The notes beneath the pieces are model-generated. The model was not told where the DNA came from. It saw nothing but the letters and a program-made list of their open reading frames with translations, and ran no database searches. A DNA stretch of 64,000 bases from Chamaecyparis obtusa. Lineage: Eukaryota; Streptophyta; Pinopsida; Cupressales; Cupressaceae. Positions 1 to 12,593 of the stretch are shown here, piece after piece. The position numbers were made by a program, and so were the translations under genes. Each line of letters begins with the position of its first letter. Position 1 is the first letter of the stretch. Location of the stretch: contig BSBK01007860.1 of assembly GCA_027943335.1 (NCBI GenBank), positions 620,001-684,000 of the forward strand. The letters run 5' to 3'.

Positions 1-957
1 AGGGAACCTAAGTGAGAGGTTGAGTATGTATGCAAGGGGATGTTGTGTTATCTCTGTTGAGAATTTAAGGTTGTCACTTAGTATCAAAAGGCTATCATAC
101 ATATCAGTCGGTCAATTACATTGAGTTGGTCGGTAACTAGAAGCAAGATAGACTAGTCGATAAAGCATACACACCGAGCATTACATAGTTTACTAAGTAC
201 CAGCAAACACTGACACCGAGAGGCAATAAACAATGAGTGTCACAGTATACACCAAGCAGTCTATACAGTGTTTACCAAGGATCATAGAAAATGGCATAGT
301 AATAAGAAATGGCACATTCTTCTATGCAAACAGTTACAACAGATTGTAAAATAGTTTACCAAGATCGAGGAGCATTTATTATAAAAGATACTCACTAAAT
401 GTAATGTATATCTTATTGTAATAGTTGATCAAGTATATTTTACACTGTAGATCTTAGGGTTATGACTATGTTGTGTAACCTAATTTTTGTTAAAGTGGAA
501 AAAATAGAACACTATATATTTGTATGTTCGCATCATTTTTGGTGTGAACTGATATATGCATAACAGAGCACTTGAAGCTATTGCCTAACTTCAAATCAAT
601 CAGTTAACAAAGAAGAATAGAGTACAGAGGTTATTATTATCATATTTTTCACTCATTCCTAGATTGGAGACCTAATTACTAGATGATGCTACAATACCCT
701 AGTTTGTGTTATTAGTGGTCTTGCTTAAAACTTATGTTCATTTCATTTTCAAAGTACATGAAAGGGAAAGGAGATAAATGAACTGCATCTAAGATTACAT
801 GTGCATATATCAATGTTAAGCATGCTGTGCAAAAGGGAAAGAACTGAAAAGAACATTTATCTGAGCTCACACATGTCATGAGCATATCCATTGCTAGAAT
901 TGCATAAATGAGTGCAAATATACATATATAATGAGCATAGATACAGGGGTACCATAC

Positions 958-1016
958 ATTTCCTGGTAATGAGTCTATCTCCATGGTGTTCCTGATGTGC
1001 TCCTGTGATCCTGGAC
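958..1016 (-). other. Possible captured exon
   Basis: On the - strand a pyrimidine-rich tract ending in TCTACAG precedes 1016 and a GTATGG donor-like site follows 958. The 59-nt segment between has an open frame containing EIDSLPGN. I do not recognise the protein. The segment sits within the 4.3-kb insertion, which has no other coding evidence, so chance is a real alternative. Confidence 0.2.
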
Positions 1017-3611
1017 CTGTAGATAAGAGAAGAGAAGTGGGTTAGATCCAACGGATCTAAACAATGCCTAGTATCACATTATCTATCTACAAGCATGCAT
1101 ACGTGCACTCAACTATACACCTCTGACATGAGTTGTGCTCAGGACAGGTGCATGAAGAGCCTCTAGAAATAAATGAGATACTATTGTTTTCACTAATGGG
1201 TTTGTTCCATGTGCAGATGAACAACCTTGACTTGTGATGCAGTCGATGGTAGGAAAACCTCATTTCCTTGGTAGTGGCTGCATCACATGCCAAGAACACC
1301 CATGATCAATAGGGAAATAGCCAAAGGAAACATTCAGTATTAGTGGGACACCCAAGAACCATAAATCCATATCAAGTGAAGCATGGGTAAGCACTGGCAG
1401 ACTAAGAGGAAGAGACATCAACCATCACAAGAGCCTTTTGATTAAAATGCAATGGGCATCAATGAGTGTACCTTTAGCTCTCATGACAACATGATAGTAC
1501 AACAACTATCTATAATATCATGAATATCAAATACAGTTCAATAGTGAAGATAAAGCCTGGCAAATGTGCATACATAATCAAAAAAATTTGCCATAGTAAT
1601 GGAAGTAAAGGCATTAACAGGATGTTATCATATGATGCTGAAAGTAGGGCATACCATGACATCATGGGAGAAAGCATACAACAACAAATGAATAAGGATG
1701 TAGGCCTGGTGCTACCAAATCAGCTTTCGGCCCCAGCATAACAGTAAATGAAAACAATCACAGTGGGAAAATCATGACACAACATAATATCCAGATGATG
1801 AACACTAAGCATGTGATCAAGCTGAAATCAAATAATGCAAAAAAAAATATAATCAAATTAGACAACCTTGCAAGGAACCGATAACATGATGAAAGTGAGT
1901 GGGAACTCAAGAAAGTGTACCATATCAAACTCCATGCATCCAGATATCACACCAACAGCTAATAAAGATGGAGATGGCTCCAGAACAATATAGAGAAAAG
2001 GTTGTTAACTAGGGTGACATGATCATGTAAATCAAACATGCATGTAGCTCTAGTATACTGTGAACACAATACAATAAATCATCAGAGATTGAGTCAAGAA
2101 AGAAAACAACAAGGATACCACATGAATCTTCATAGGATCCATGAACCATGAACAAAAATAAATTGCAGAGATATTGATGGTGGCATAAATGCTCACATGT
2201 TTAATGGTATAATAAACAAACAATAATACATATAGCTCATAGGCCAGCAGTGATTCAAAGCATTAGTAGTGAGTATGATCAAATCATGATGCCAAGAAGA
2301 CTAATTCATGGATCATCCAAAGGATAAGCACAATGTTAAAGTATTAGAGTATATCTAAAATAGTGAGCTCAAAATCGGGAAGACATTGGTGCCCCAGCTA
2401 GCTCAGGGGCTCCAAAACAAAATGTGAAGCCATGAAATATAATAGTGAGCCTAATCAAATAGATTATGCTAGCAAATATAGTGAATGCAATATAAAAATC
2501 AAGTGCCCTGGCTCACAGTTTAAGGGACATCAAGTATTCAGAGATAGCATTAATGAAAACATGCCAAATATGTGGATCCATGAACCATGAACAAGCCACA
2601 TTGAATCAAGCAAAACAATGATTCGTGGCACCACAAAACACAGTAATAGAGGGCATCATGTAACAACCAGTCACCAAGAGGTGACAGCAAGGGAGAAGTT
2701 TAGAATGAAAGCATGTGCCATAAACATACTTGCATTAGGCTTAAGGGCATGGTCACCCAAGCATAAAATTAGTGAAAGTAACAATGAGCCATAGGTCCAC
2801 AAGCTGTACAGAGGTGGCACCAAAGCATTGTTATACACTATGATGGAAACTATGACCTGTAGGTAGTATCAACATGCCCAATTTCTAGCATGGGCTACAT
2901 AAAAGCAAAGACCCACGAGCACCCACAACCAATAAGCTTTGTATCATGCTGAGGGTTTCTCAAAACAAGTTTGAATTGTCATAGCATTAATCTAGATAGC
3001 CCGCGGGCTAGGATAATATGTACATGCAAGCATAGATGTCATGCTGAGGATTCCAACAGGAAAGAGCACATACACATGAAAGAAAACATAGAGTGATGCC
3101 CTAGCCTTAATGCTCACAAGCTGTCATACAAGAAGAGAAATGTAGAAATGAAAACATACATAGTGCCCTAATCTATTCACAAGAGGATGCCACTATTTTC
3201 GAATCAAATGCAGCAAAGATGAATCGAATTCAAATGGTGCCCAAAAAATTTACAATAGTGAACACCCATGCCCATGCCCTAGCTTGATTTAAAAGCCAGT
3301 GATGCCCTAGCTTGTTTTGTCACGAGCTATCATAGAAATAGAGGAAAGCCATGACAGTAAACATCAGAATCACATAACCCAATTTCAAGCAATGAATCCA
3401 ATAGAAAATGACAACAGTGCCCTAAAGCTATGCATGAAGGGACATAGCATCAAAGACAATGTGCAGAGGAAATGATGCAAGCAAAGAAAGAGCATATCAC
3501 TGTGCCCTCCATGAATACATGAAACCTTGAAGTGTAAATGCAGAGGTACCATCATTGTGAAATAAAAATGCAATCAAATGGAATGTTGTAAACACCAAAT
3601 CAAACACTCAC

Positions 3612-3639
3612 CGTGAAGGAGAGAGATAGATGTTTCCAT
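3612..3639 (-). other. Possible captured first exon with splice donor
   Basis: On the - strand an ATG at 3639 opens nine codons and runs into CACG then GTGAGTG, a strong plant splice-donor match. This could be the 5' end of a gene captured by the insertion. No downstream exon is firmly linked to it. Confidence 0.2.
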
Positions 3640-5112
3640 TTTAAACTCAAGGATAGGAGGGAGAGTGCCAGTGTCGAAATTGGAAACATGCCAGATGTCG
3701 AATGGGGAAGATGGAGTGTCAACGGCTTCCTCATTTTTTAATGAAGGTTTTTATGAAAATGGATTAATCTTTTATCTCCCCTTCTTAGGGTTGAGTTCTT
3801 TTTATTTATGTCGAGTGCCTTTTTGTAAATTGTGGGTTTTTATTAAGATGTAAATGCTTCAAAATACATTTTCCCATTTTTCATATGGGTTGAGAACTAT
3901 TTTCCTTTAACCCACAAATTTTGGGCATTTTTTGAAATGTAAGTATTTTAAGATATGCTTTCCCCATCATGGGTTGAGAGTTATTTTAAAATACAATTAA
4001 TCCATTTTTGTGTCATAGCGGGGTAGGGCTTTAAATGTAAAGTCATTGCAAGAATTGTTATTATAAATTCTAACAAATGGCATTTTATAAGCCATTGTCA
4101 AAATATTATTTATGATGTATGACTTAGTGGGTAGGGTCACTTTGACCATCTTTTTGGGGTGCCCCACTTTTTCCACCACCCCTAAAAACTCAGGAGTTGG
4201 GCATTTGAGTTAAAGAGGCATTCATGGACCTATTTGTGGTTTTTCCAATTTTAGGAGATGGAGAGTTTCATGCAGATTCCTTGGTTTCTTTTTATACCTT
4301 TGACCTTTGGTGATTGAGGTTAGTTCTTCTTTCCCTCTTTCCTGGAGGTGAATGTTTGTAGCTCTGGAGAAGCAAGCTGTATTTTGGCTCCCTTTAATTC
4401 AATTCATAGCAATTGTCCTTCTTTTTCCTACAGCTTTGTGAGTTATTTTGGTGAATTTTATGTCATGTATTGTGATGAAAATTGCTCCTTTACTTGATAG
4501 GTTATTCATTTTGATGTTCACAAGTAATTTTATTTCCTAAAGTCTCAATCTGTGTGCATTTCAATGTATTTGGGTTTGTGGAATTTATTTTCCCTCCTCA
4601 TTTACAGCCAGCACCTTGTTATTTCTAAGGGGAGAATCAAATTAGGGAGAAGTTGTGATGCTCAGGTTATGTTCTGAATCATATTGTGAGTTTGTTTTCA
4701 GTTTGTGGATCTATCAAAGTTTGGTGAATCACCTAGTTCTAGTTTCAATTTTATGCACTCTCTCTCCCTTTTCCTTCAAAGATCAGTTAAGTTTTAGGTG
4801 ATTCAAGGGGAAGCCAGCCCCTAATCTAGAGGTCTACTCTCAATAGGTTACCCACAACCTAAGAATAGTCCCATGTTTCATGGGATTTCTAGGTTATACA
4901 CTTAGCCATACTCGAGTGCAATCCCTAGTGACAACAGTTATCAGATTGAGCAGAATCAAAGAAGGCTACTGAGTAGAATAGAGCAGAGATTCATCACAGT
5001 TAAGGTGATAGTTTATGAGCACTTATAGATCTATTTTAGACAATTGAAGTTGTCAACTAGAAGATAATTACATATTACTTTTTGATAATTGTAATAGAGT
5101 TTTGGATAAAAT

Positions 5113-5351
5113 CTCTTAGCAGAGTAGACTTAACAGTCTTATGTAAATCTCTTAACCGAGTGCACACTTCATTCATGTTGTTAAAATCCTATAACTAGGT
5201 AGATCTATCTGATCTAATATGTTACTCCTAACAAGGTAAGATCACCAGAAGTGATCAAAACTTGTAGCCCTAACAGGCAAACCTTTTCTATCTGCAGTAG
5301 TGAAGAATTTATGGGTGTCATCTCCACCGTAGTTTTTACCTTCTAACAAGG
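5113..5351 (+). other. Array of mini inverted repeats with TAAC-type loops (A1 5' LTR)
   Basis: At least seven short stem-loops lie in a row: CTC/GAG at 5113-5124, AGAC/GTCT around 5127-5138, CTC/GAG at 5149-5160, CCT/AGG at 5188-5199, CCT/AGG at 5227-5236, GCC/GGC at 5267-5278 and CCTT/AAGG at 5339-5351. Loops are mostly TTAACA, TTAACC, ATAACT or CTAACA. The arms change together while the loop core is kept. The array lies in the part of the LTR just before the primer site, so it should be in the 5' leader RNA. Function unknown. Confidence 0.65.
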
Positions 5352-5576
5352 GTTTATGCGTTACCAAAATAGTTTTGTTATGTGATTGTCATATTTATTT
5401 CATATTATTTACTTTCATAAGTTAACTAGATGATTGATTCATGCAATTAGATTCAAGTTATTTTGGTCAGTTATCACAGTTTACAGTTATAGATCTGAAA
5501 GGTTTACAAGTTAAGTTTTTGAAGACACTGATTCACCCCTCCCCTCTCAGTACCTATCTCTCCTAATTCCAACAAT

Positions 5577-5588
5577 TGGTATCAGAGC
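5577..5588 (+). promoter_or_regulatory. A1 primer binding site (initiator-Met tRNA type)
   Basis: TGGTATCAGAGC begins three bases after the LTR end. This is the standard plant initiator-Met tRNA primer site, common in Ty1/copia elements. Confidence 0.95.
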
Positions 5589-5638
5589 ACAGTTCTCTTG
5601 TTGAATAGTCTAACCACTGAAGGGTAAAGATCTAAGTC

Positions 5639-7029
5639 ATGGAGAGATATAAGCTTGACAAGACTATTGAGAATTAGAAGATACAAATGAAGATGTTTGT
5701 GGAACAGTATAAACAAGCTAGGGAAGAACTGAAGAAATTACTGGTTGAAAGGAAGAACCTTGCAATTCTGCAAAGTGGAATCGGTTATCATGAAGAACTT
5801 ATTGATGATATATTTGATCACATTGGATCTAGTTCTGGAAGCATCTATATTTGACCACTGATTTATTTGAAAAGAATCAGCATCTATCTGAACAAGTGAA
5901 AGCACTTCAAATCAGTCAAGAATCTCAGATGGTGAGAATGGTGGAAATCATGAACAATGCTAGACAAGCTAAACAAGATTGGAATCTGGCTATTGAAGAC
6001 CAAAGACTGATGACTAAACAAGTTCAAGCAAAAGAAAGTGAAATACAGAGACTCACTGATCATCACTTCCAAATATCAAGTCAAATGATGATTGTTAATC
6101 AAGAAGTGAACCGAGTAAATGGAGAATTATCAAGAAGACTTGAAGATGTTGCAACACTCAGAGAAGATAATGAAAAATTGAGAAATGAAATAAAGACACA
6201 AAAGAAACATAATGAAATGATGAAGATAGATGAGGATAGTTCTAAAAAGATTCATGACTTCCTGACTAATCAAAGAAGATTTGGAAGTAGAGCCAGTACA
6301 GGCTACACCGGTGAAGCAAAATCATCACAAAAAGTTGAAAAAGTCAACAATAATCAAAATTAGAAACCTAAAGTGTTGGCATGTTATCACTATGGAAAAC
6401 TAGCACATACATCTAATGTGTGTAAAAGCAAAGCACAAGGTAAACCTCCTATCACTCCTAAGTTTAATGGATATTGTTATTACTGTGGTAAGTTTGGACA
6501 TCCAGCTTATGAGTGCAGAGCTAAACATAATGATATTGCTAACAATACTATTGTGGAGAAAATATGCTATACCTACAATAAGCATGGACACACTACATGA
6601 GAGTGTAAGGCAAAGATGAAACAAGTATGGACTCCTAAGAAGAAAACACGGTGAAAGCCTTATCAACTGAAGAGACAAGGTAACTCTTATGTATAAGATT
6701 ATAATACATGGACTAACTATGTTGTATGTGGTCGATAAGGGAATATTACAACAAATTGTTACAAAAAAAGTCAGATTGGACAATTAAGAAGTTGGACAAG
6801 CACTGGAATTGCTTGTATGCACTGTCATAGGGTTGGTCATTTAAGCAAGAATTATAGAGACCGAGCACCAGATCAAAACCATATATTTGAGAGTGGATAT
6901 ACTATTTTAGATATCATGAAGTTAAGGAACACTATGTGGAAGAAGGAATCTAATGAGAATGTTGAGTCAAGTAACACTGTCGGTGAAACCTCATCCATTG
7001 GATTGGGTGACATTGGTACCTCCACTTAA
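5639..7029 (+). pseudogene. A1 gag-like protein: coiled coil plus zinc knuckles
   Basis: The ATG at 5639 (MERYKL) is the first after the primer site and matches the start in A2. The N-terminal two thirds (to about 6360) is a charged, heptad-rich coiled coil. From 6373 there are CCHC knuckles: CYYCGKFGHPAYEC is intact, others have lost a Cys (CYHYGKLAHTSNVC, CYTYNKHGHTT followed by a stop), and the last is CMHCHRVGHLSKNY. The tail ends GLGDIGTST at 7029, like A2. The expected role is RNA binding and particle assembly. In-frame stops and at least one shift (near 5851) break the frame, so this copy is dead. A2 is the best comparison. Confidence 0.85.
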
Positions 7030-7321
7030 GGTGACAAAGGTATGTATGGAATTGACATTTTAAAATGATCACATTTTACATACAGTTCCTTATATATAAT
7101 GTACAAATACCAAATCTGCATGAATAAAGATGCATTGTGGTTTATGTGTTATGAAATAACAATGCTATATAGTCGGCAAAAGAGAGACCGAGAGTTGGTT
7201 ACCCATCGGTAATCACTATACAAGGTTAACCAAACAACAATGCAAACTGATGGAGAAATCCTATGTTAACCGAGCGGATAAAATCATAGACATCACCAAG
7301 CTGACAGCTATTTCATATAGA

Positions 7322-7440
7322 AAGTTAGGTCACACATTTAATGCATGAAAGTTTGAGTGGGAATATCAAAAAGTCTATAAATACTTGGGAAACATAGTTC
7401 ATTGTTACATTGTGATTTCAAAGAATGGAGATTTCACAGA
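7322..7440 (+). promoter_or_regulatory. A1 internal promoter candidate upstream of ORF2
   Basis: TATAAATA lies at 7376-7383, 208 bp before the ORF2 ATG. The surrounding block (TTAGGTCACACATTTAATGC, ATATCAAAAAGTC and AGTTCATTGTTACATTGTGA) is nearly the same in A2, although the spacer codes for nothing. Such conservation outside a frame suggests a functional site. Confidence 0.6.
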
Positions 7441-7583
7441 GAAGAGTTCAAGCTAAAGATTTTTCAGAAAGATTCAAAGCTACTATAGATTGAACAGACA
7501 ATATTCTTCAACAATTTTGAGTAAGTTCATTTGCAACTAAACACCAATTATCTTACTTCTTTTCAAAACCCTAGAATCAATTT

Positions 7584-10500
7584 ATGGCATCAACATCATT
7601 TGCAAGAAAATCGAAAAATATTGAGGAGGAAGTAGAACTAATCATTAGGGAAAATTTCACCAAAGCTAAATTCAAACCACACCCTAAGGTCGCAGCACAA
7701 ACGGATATAATGGACACTTTTTTGAGTATACCGGATAGGGTTTTATTGATGGAAGATGTAAGAGCATATATACATTGTAAAATTAGATAAGTAGGAGATT
7801 TTGAGACTATTGCTGCATTTCAACAAGTTTGTGGGCTAGATGGAAAATTAAAACCTGAACACAAGAAGATTGAGGAATCAGGGTTATCATGCATCACACA
7901 CTACCCACATTCATTCAAGATAGACTGGATAAGAATCATGTTGATTAGATTTCATGATGGTAAATTCTAGCTGGACAAACCTATTGAGGTCACAAAGAAA
8001 ATGATCAGTAGGGTTACTGGGTATCCTACAACCAAAAAAGAAAAAGCTTTCCACAGTTCATCTCGTCCTGATGTGGAAAAGAATACTGGAGCTCAATGGG
8101 ATAGAAGGGCACTAAAATTTTTGATAATCAAAGATCGAATGGTCAAATTTGCAGCATGTGTAATTAGGTACAAAATATTCCAATCAAGAAGACTCAACAG
8201 CATACCCTACAGTGCAGTAGATATGGCACACAAAATTGTGAAGAAAGATCACCAGGTAGATCTTGCTAAAATTCTACTACATCAACTACAAGAAAATATG
8301 AAGACTATAAGAACAAAGAAGTCTAATACCTGTAAGTTCAGATCACTACTTGTCTGTATATTTTTCTTTCTACAAAAGTATGTACTTGGTAATGGTAAAG
8401 TGGATTGGCAAACAGACAAACCGATAACTGCACAAATTAGTGAAATGATGAATAGTTTAGGAGATAAACTGAATATAGAATTTGATGCATACTTCAAAGA
8501 ATTTCAGACCAAAATGCATCAAAGGAGTAGAATTCCAAGGGAATTAGTGGATAAATTTGAGAATGATATATGTTTTGTAGTCAGCATAGATTATTCAATG
8601 ATAAAGGCTGTTGAACCTAGAACAAAATGGATGACACCAATGGGATATGAAATGAACTATGATTTCTCTTTAAAATCTATTAATGCACTACTTGCATTAC
8701 TGATACACATCATGGCCACTAGGTTTGGCACATATGAAGAGGCTAAATCAAGGATCACTACAGACATAGAGATCGAGAAAATGTCTAAAAGGGAAAAGAA
8801 ATTGAAGAAAGATCTCACAGCAAAATTTGGAGATGTATCAAACTCATCTGAGGAGTCACTAGTTAAAGATACAATCAAAGGTCAGTTACAGTTGGCTGAT
8901 AAGCCATATGATAGTAAGGAGACCGAGTTAGAAAAAGAAAAATATCCCACACCAATTCCTCCTACCAAAGATCAACAGAAAAACTAGTTACAAATACAAG
9001 AAGGTATGAAGACAAGGTCATCAATTGCAGCCTCATCCCCTCTGAAGAAAGAAGATATCAAAGTTACAAAATTAAGGGTAGCTACACTGACAAGGAAATA
9101 TGTAAAGAGGAATGCAAAACCTATAGTTGAGGCACCAAAGAAAAGAAGGAAATTGGTAAGAAGTAAAGAAGACATTGAGGATACAAACAAAGAAGATGAC
9201 ATCAATCAATTCAAAGTGGTCAAAAACAAGGTAAGCACAATAGATGAAATTATTGAAGACATAATTGAAAATGGAAACCTTGCTAATCTAGGAATAGATA
9301 GATTTGACAAGATGTCAACAGAAGATCAAACCAATTTAGAATAGGCAGTCATCCAAATGATGATAAAATTCAAGAGAGTTCAAATGGAATTCACCTGCGC
9401 ATTACTGAAGAAGTTGGATGATAAGATTTTTGAGAAATGGGCTATTGCATTAGATACCAAGAAAAGGAAAAGAGAAAGATCTTTAGTTAGGGCAGCCCCA
9501 CATCTAAGCTATGGAGAACTTGATGCATGCATGACTAAATATCAAGCAAGATTTATGGTCAAGAACCGAGCCATGATGATAATGGATGAAAATGTGGCTG
9601 ATATGGATATTAGAAGTCATTCCTTATGGACATCAATTTTTAAAGCTGAAGAAAAGGCTAAGCAAGAAGCGTTTCTAAAAATATCTAAAAAGAGACAAAA
9701 TTCCAAAGGCAAAGGTATTTATATTGATGATGACACAACAAAGAAATCAAAGGACATCGGTATGTTAGTTACCGAGGTAATTGATATCACTGAGTAAAAA
9801 GAAGAAATAAATGTATCACAGGATGCACTGGATTGAGTCAAGATCCAACTGCAAAAGAAAATCGATGATGATGTACTCATTAAGGACATCACAAATGGTG
9901 ATCCTGATGATAAGGATGATGAAGATGTGTATATTGCACCAAATTAAGATGAAGCACTAAACATTGATAGTGTATTCACATCTTTACCAGGTGAACTTCC
10001 AGTACTTGTAGAAGTAGCTGAAATAATTTCATAAGTACAACCTGATGACTCACATCCCAAGCAAAAAAAGGATACAACAAGGACACAAGAACCTGAGCAA
10101 CCTACAGATACAAATGAGCCTAGAAAAATGGAGGCACCATCTACAAAAACCAAGGTAATAGAAGAAACAAAGTCAACCGAGGTGACCCCACTTGGTACTA
10201 CAATCGAGACTCCCACACCATCTACTAAGGAGTAGAAGAAAGAGGAAAGTGTGTCAACTGGGGAAGATACTCCGAAGAGTGGAGATAAAACTATTGTTGT
10301 AAAGAAATCACCTCTAGCACTGGAGAAGAAAAAGAAGAAGAAAGGAAAAGGGTTGGTCACCATAGATGAAGTAATAGTTATACCTGAATGTGACCCGAGG
10401 ACCCTAAGCCCTAAGGAATTGAGTAATTATTGGATATTAACTAATGTGAGGGATATTCTACAATAGGTAGTACCTAAAGTAAATATTGATGAGAATACTC

Positions 10501-11132
10501 CCATCATAGATCAACTTGCTACACTCACCAAGAAGATCAATGCCCCGAACACTGATGCAGATAAATGAATTGAAGAAAGGGCAGAATCCAGGATACAAGA
10601 TAAATTGGCAGAGAGAATTAGCCAAGAAGTGGTCATTAAGAAGGTAAAATTATCTGAGGTAATTACTGAGATAAAATCCATCACCCAGATAATCTGTCAA
10701 TTTCTAATAAAGCTTTGTACTATAGACACCTTCATTGTTGAAGTCAGTGAAAAGATAAAAGGGCTGGAAGCAGAAATAAAGTTAAGTACAATAGCAGCTA
10801 TAACTAAGCCAAATGCTTTCTCAAAGCATATTCATCGAGTTAAAGAACTCAGGCAGTTGATAGAAAATTTAAGGCACCAAGAAGATCACATCACTGATTA
10901 GGTCACAGAGTTGCAAACAAAACTCATTCAATACCTAAAATTTTTTGAAGCACATATTGTCAAAGTCGAGCTACTAGTTGCAACACCAAAGATTTCAGTG
11001 TTAGATAATATCTTTGACATGCATGCACAAGTCAGTCTTGAGCATATTTCTCTTACCAACTTGAAAGAGGAGTGGGAAAACCTCTTGGAGTTAGTGAAGA
11101 AAACCCACCAACACATTTTTGACAAGATGTAA
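7584..11132 (+). pseudogene. A1 ORF2: large protein of unknown function
   Basis: The frame runs from ATG 7584 (MASTSFARK) to FDKM and a stop at 11132, about 1,180 codons with several stops and shifts. The N-terminal part has the family motifs HDGKF*LDKP (TGG changed to TAG at 7968-7970), GYPT, DICFVVSID, PMGYE and FGTYEEAKSRI. The middle is Lys/Glu-rich with nuclear-signal-like basic clusters (KKRRKLVRSK near 9140; a run of Lys near 10330). The C-terminus is predicted coiled coil. I see no DDE, RT, RNase H or protease motif and no clear membrane segment. The same ORF occurs in A2-A4 at the same place, so it belongs to the element. It may be a second structural protein or a captured plant gene; I cannot name it. 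Confidence 0.75.
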
Positions 11133-11358
11133 GTATACTTTACTTTTTGTATTTGGCATTATTATCAAAAAGGGGGAAAAAATGTAAATGCCAAATATGC
11201 CAAATAAGTATGTTTTTCTATGTATACTACATACTACCGGGAGCATGCACTGAGGGGGAGTACTAGAATTTTTTTTTGATGTGTATATGTATATGGCAGA
11301 GATATAAGGTTTATATAGAACATTTTGTCTATATACATTCGAGTTTTGATACTAATGC

Positions 11359-11371
11359 CAAATTGGGAGAT
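11359..11371 (+). promoter_or_regulatory. A1 polypurine tract (decayed)
   Basis: AAATTGGGAGAT sits directly before the 3' LTR. The A2 and A3 counterparts read AAAGGGGGAGAT, so this tract has lost some of its purines. The stretch 11133-11358 is otherwise a 3' untranslated region with no feature seen. Confidence 0.7.
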
Positions 11372-12593
11372 TGTTATCTCTATTGAGAATTTAAGGTTGT
11401 CACTTAGTATCAAAAGGCTATCATACATATCAGTTAGTCAATTACATTGAGTTGGTCAGTAACTAGAAGCAAGATAGACTAGTCGATAAAGCTTACACAT
11501 TGAGCATTACACAGTTTACCGAGCACCAGTAGACACCGACACTGAGAGATAGTAAACACTGAGTGTCACAATATACACCAAGCAGTCTACACAATGTTTA
11601 CCAAGGATCACAAAAAATGGCATAGTAATCAGAAATGGCACATTCTTCTATGCAAACAGTTACAACGGATCATAAAATGGTTTACCAAGATCGAGGAGCA
11701 TTTATTGTAAAAGATAATCACTAAATGTAATGTGTATCTTATTGTAATAGTTGATCTAGGATATTTTACACTGTAGATCTTAGGGTTATGACTATGTTGT
11801 GTAACCTAATTTTTGTTAAAGCAGAAAAAATAAAACACTATATATTTGTATGTTCACATAATTTTTGGTGTGAACTGGTATATGCATAATAGAGCACTTG
11901 AAGCTATTGCCTAACTTCAAGTCAATCAGTTAATAGAGCAGAACATAGTATAGAGGTTATTAGATTGAGTAGAATCAGAGAAGGCCACTGAGCATAACAG
12001 AGCAGAGATTAATCATAGTTAAGGTGATATTTTATGAGCACTTATAGATTTGTTTCAAACAATTGAAGTTGTCAACTAGTAGATAATTTCCTATTACTTT
12101 CTAACAATTGTAATAGAGTTTTGGATAAAATCTCTTAGCAGAGTAGACTTAACAGTCTTATGTAAATCTCTTAACCAAGTGCACACTTCATTAGTGTTGT
12201 TAAAATCCTATAACTAGGAAGATCTAGCTGATCTAATATGTTACTCCTAATAGGGTAAGATCACCAAAAGTGATCAAAACTTGTATCCCTAACAAGCAAA
12301 CCTTTTCTATCTGCAATAGTGAAGAATTTGTGGGTGTCATCCCCACCGTAGTTTTTACCTTCTAACAAGGGTTTCTGTGTTACCAAAATACTTGTGTTAT
12401 GTGATTGTCATGCTGATTTCATATTGTTTACTTTCATAAGTTAACTAGATGATTGATTCATGTAATTAGATTCAAGTTATTTTGGTTGGTTATCACAGTT
12501 TATAGTTATAGATTTGAAAGGTTTACAAGTTAAGTTTTTGAAGGCACTAATTCACCCCTCCCCTCTCAGTACCTATCACTCCTAATTCCAACA
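11372..12593 (+). repeat. A1 3' LTR
   Basis: 1,222 bp, TGTTATCTC to CCAACA, colinear with the split 5' LTR at the same length with scattered substitutions. It contains the same mini inverted-repeat array (about 12131-12370), some units of which have one arm mutated. Confidence 0.93.

Larger units (their letters stand above)
635..4936. mobile_element. 4.3-kb insertion of unknown class inside the A1 5' LTR
   Basis: The insertion is bounded by a perfect 5-bp direct repeat GTTAT, and the A1 LTR reads through once it is removed. It begins TATTATC and ends GACAACA, so it lacks the usual TG...CA ends and I see no terminal inverted repeats. No ORF over about 75 codons looks real and no transposase or pol motif is visible. 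It may be a non-autonomous LTR element with non-canonical ends, or a carrier of captured gene fragments: two exon-like pieces with splice-like borders lie on the - strand. A purine-rich stretch (about 4628-4654) followed by TGTGATGC could be a PPT and LTR start, but I find no matching left copy. Confidence 0.7.
46..5574 (+). repeat. A1 5' LTR, interrupted by a 4.3-kb insertion
   Basis: Bases 46-634 match 11372 onward and bases 4942-5574 match the rest of the 3' LTR. The match breaks and resumes at a GTTAT direct repeat (630-634 and 4937-4941). The LTR starts TGTTATCTC and ends CCAACA, three bases before the primer site. A TATA-like stretch (ACTATATATTTG) lies near 511 and could mark the start of R. 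Confidence 0.9.
46..12593 (+). mobile_element. A1: non-autonomous LTR retrotransposon (gag-like ORF + ORF2, no pol)
   Basis: The 3' LTR is 11372-12593 (1,222 bp). The 5' LTR is 46-634 plus 4942-5574, also 1,222 bp once the 4.3-kb insertion is removed. The termini are TG and CA. Flanks are TGTTG on the left and TGCTG on the right, a 5-bp target duplication with one transition. Internally there is an initiator-Met primer site, a gag-like ORF, a spacer with a TATA-like box, ORF2 and a decayed polypurine tract. I find no protease, RT, RNase H or integrase motif between the LTRs. The element sits inside another + strand LTR whose remains are 1-45 and 12594-13312. Confidence 0.9.

Noticed and set aside
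635..4936. Helitron, MULE or CACTA transposon
   Set aside because: No TC...CTRR ends, no terminal inverted repeats and no CACTA ends; the 5-bp duplication does not fit these classes.
5113..5351. CRISPR-like spaced palindromes
   Set aside because: Units are 10-14 bp, not identical, irregularly spaced and inside a plant LTR; there is no cas gene.
9944..10363. 139-codon Ser/Phe/Val-rich frame on the - strand with signal-peptide-like start
   Set aside because: Antisense of the Lys/Thr/Glu-rich middle of A1 ORF2; a similar shadow occurs opposite A2 ORF2 at 29951-30433.
7584..11132. A-family ORF2 as an envelope gene
   Set aside because: No signal peptide, no convincing transmembrane helix and long Lys/Glu-rich stretches.
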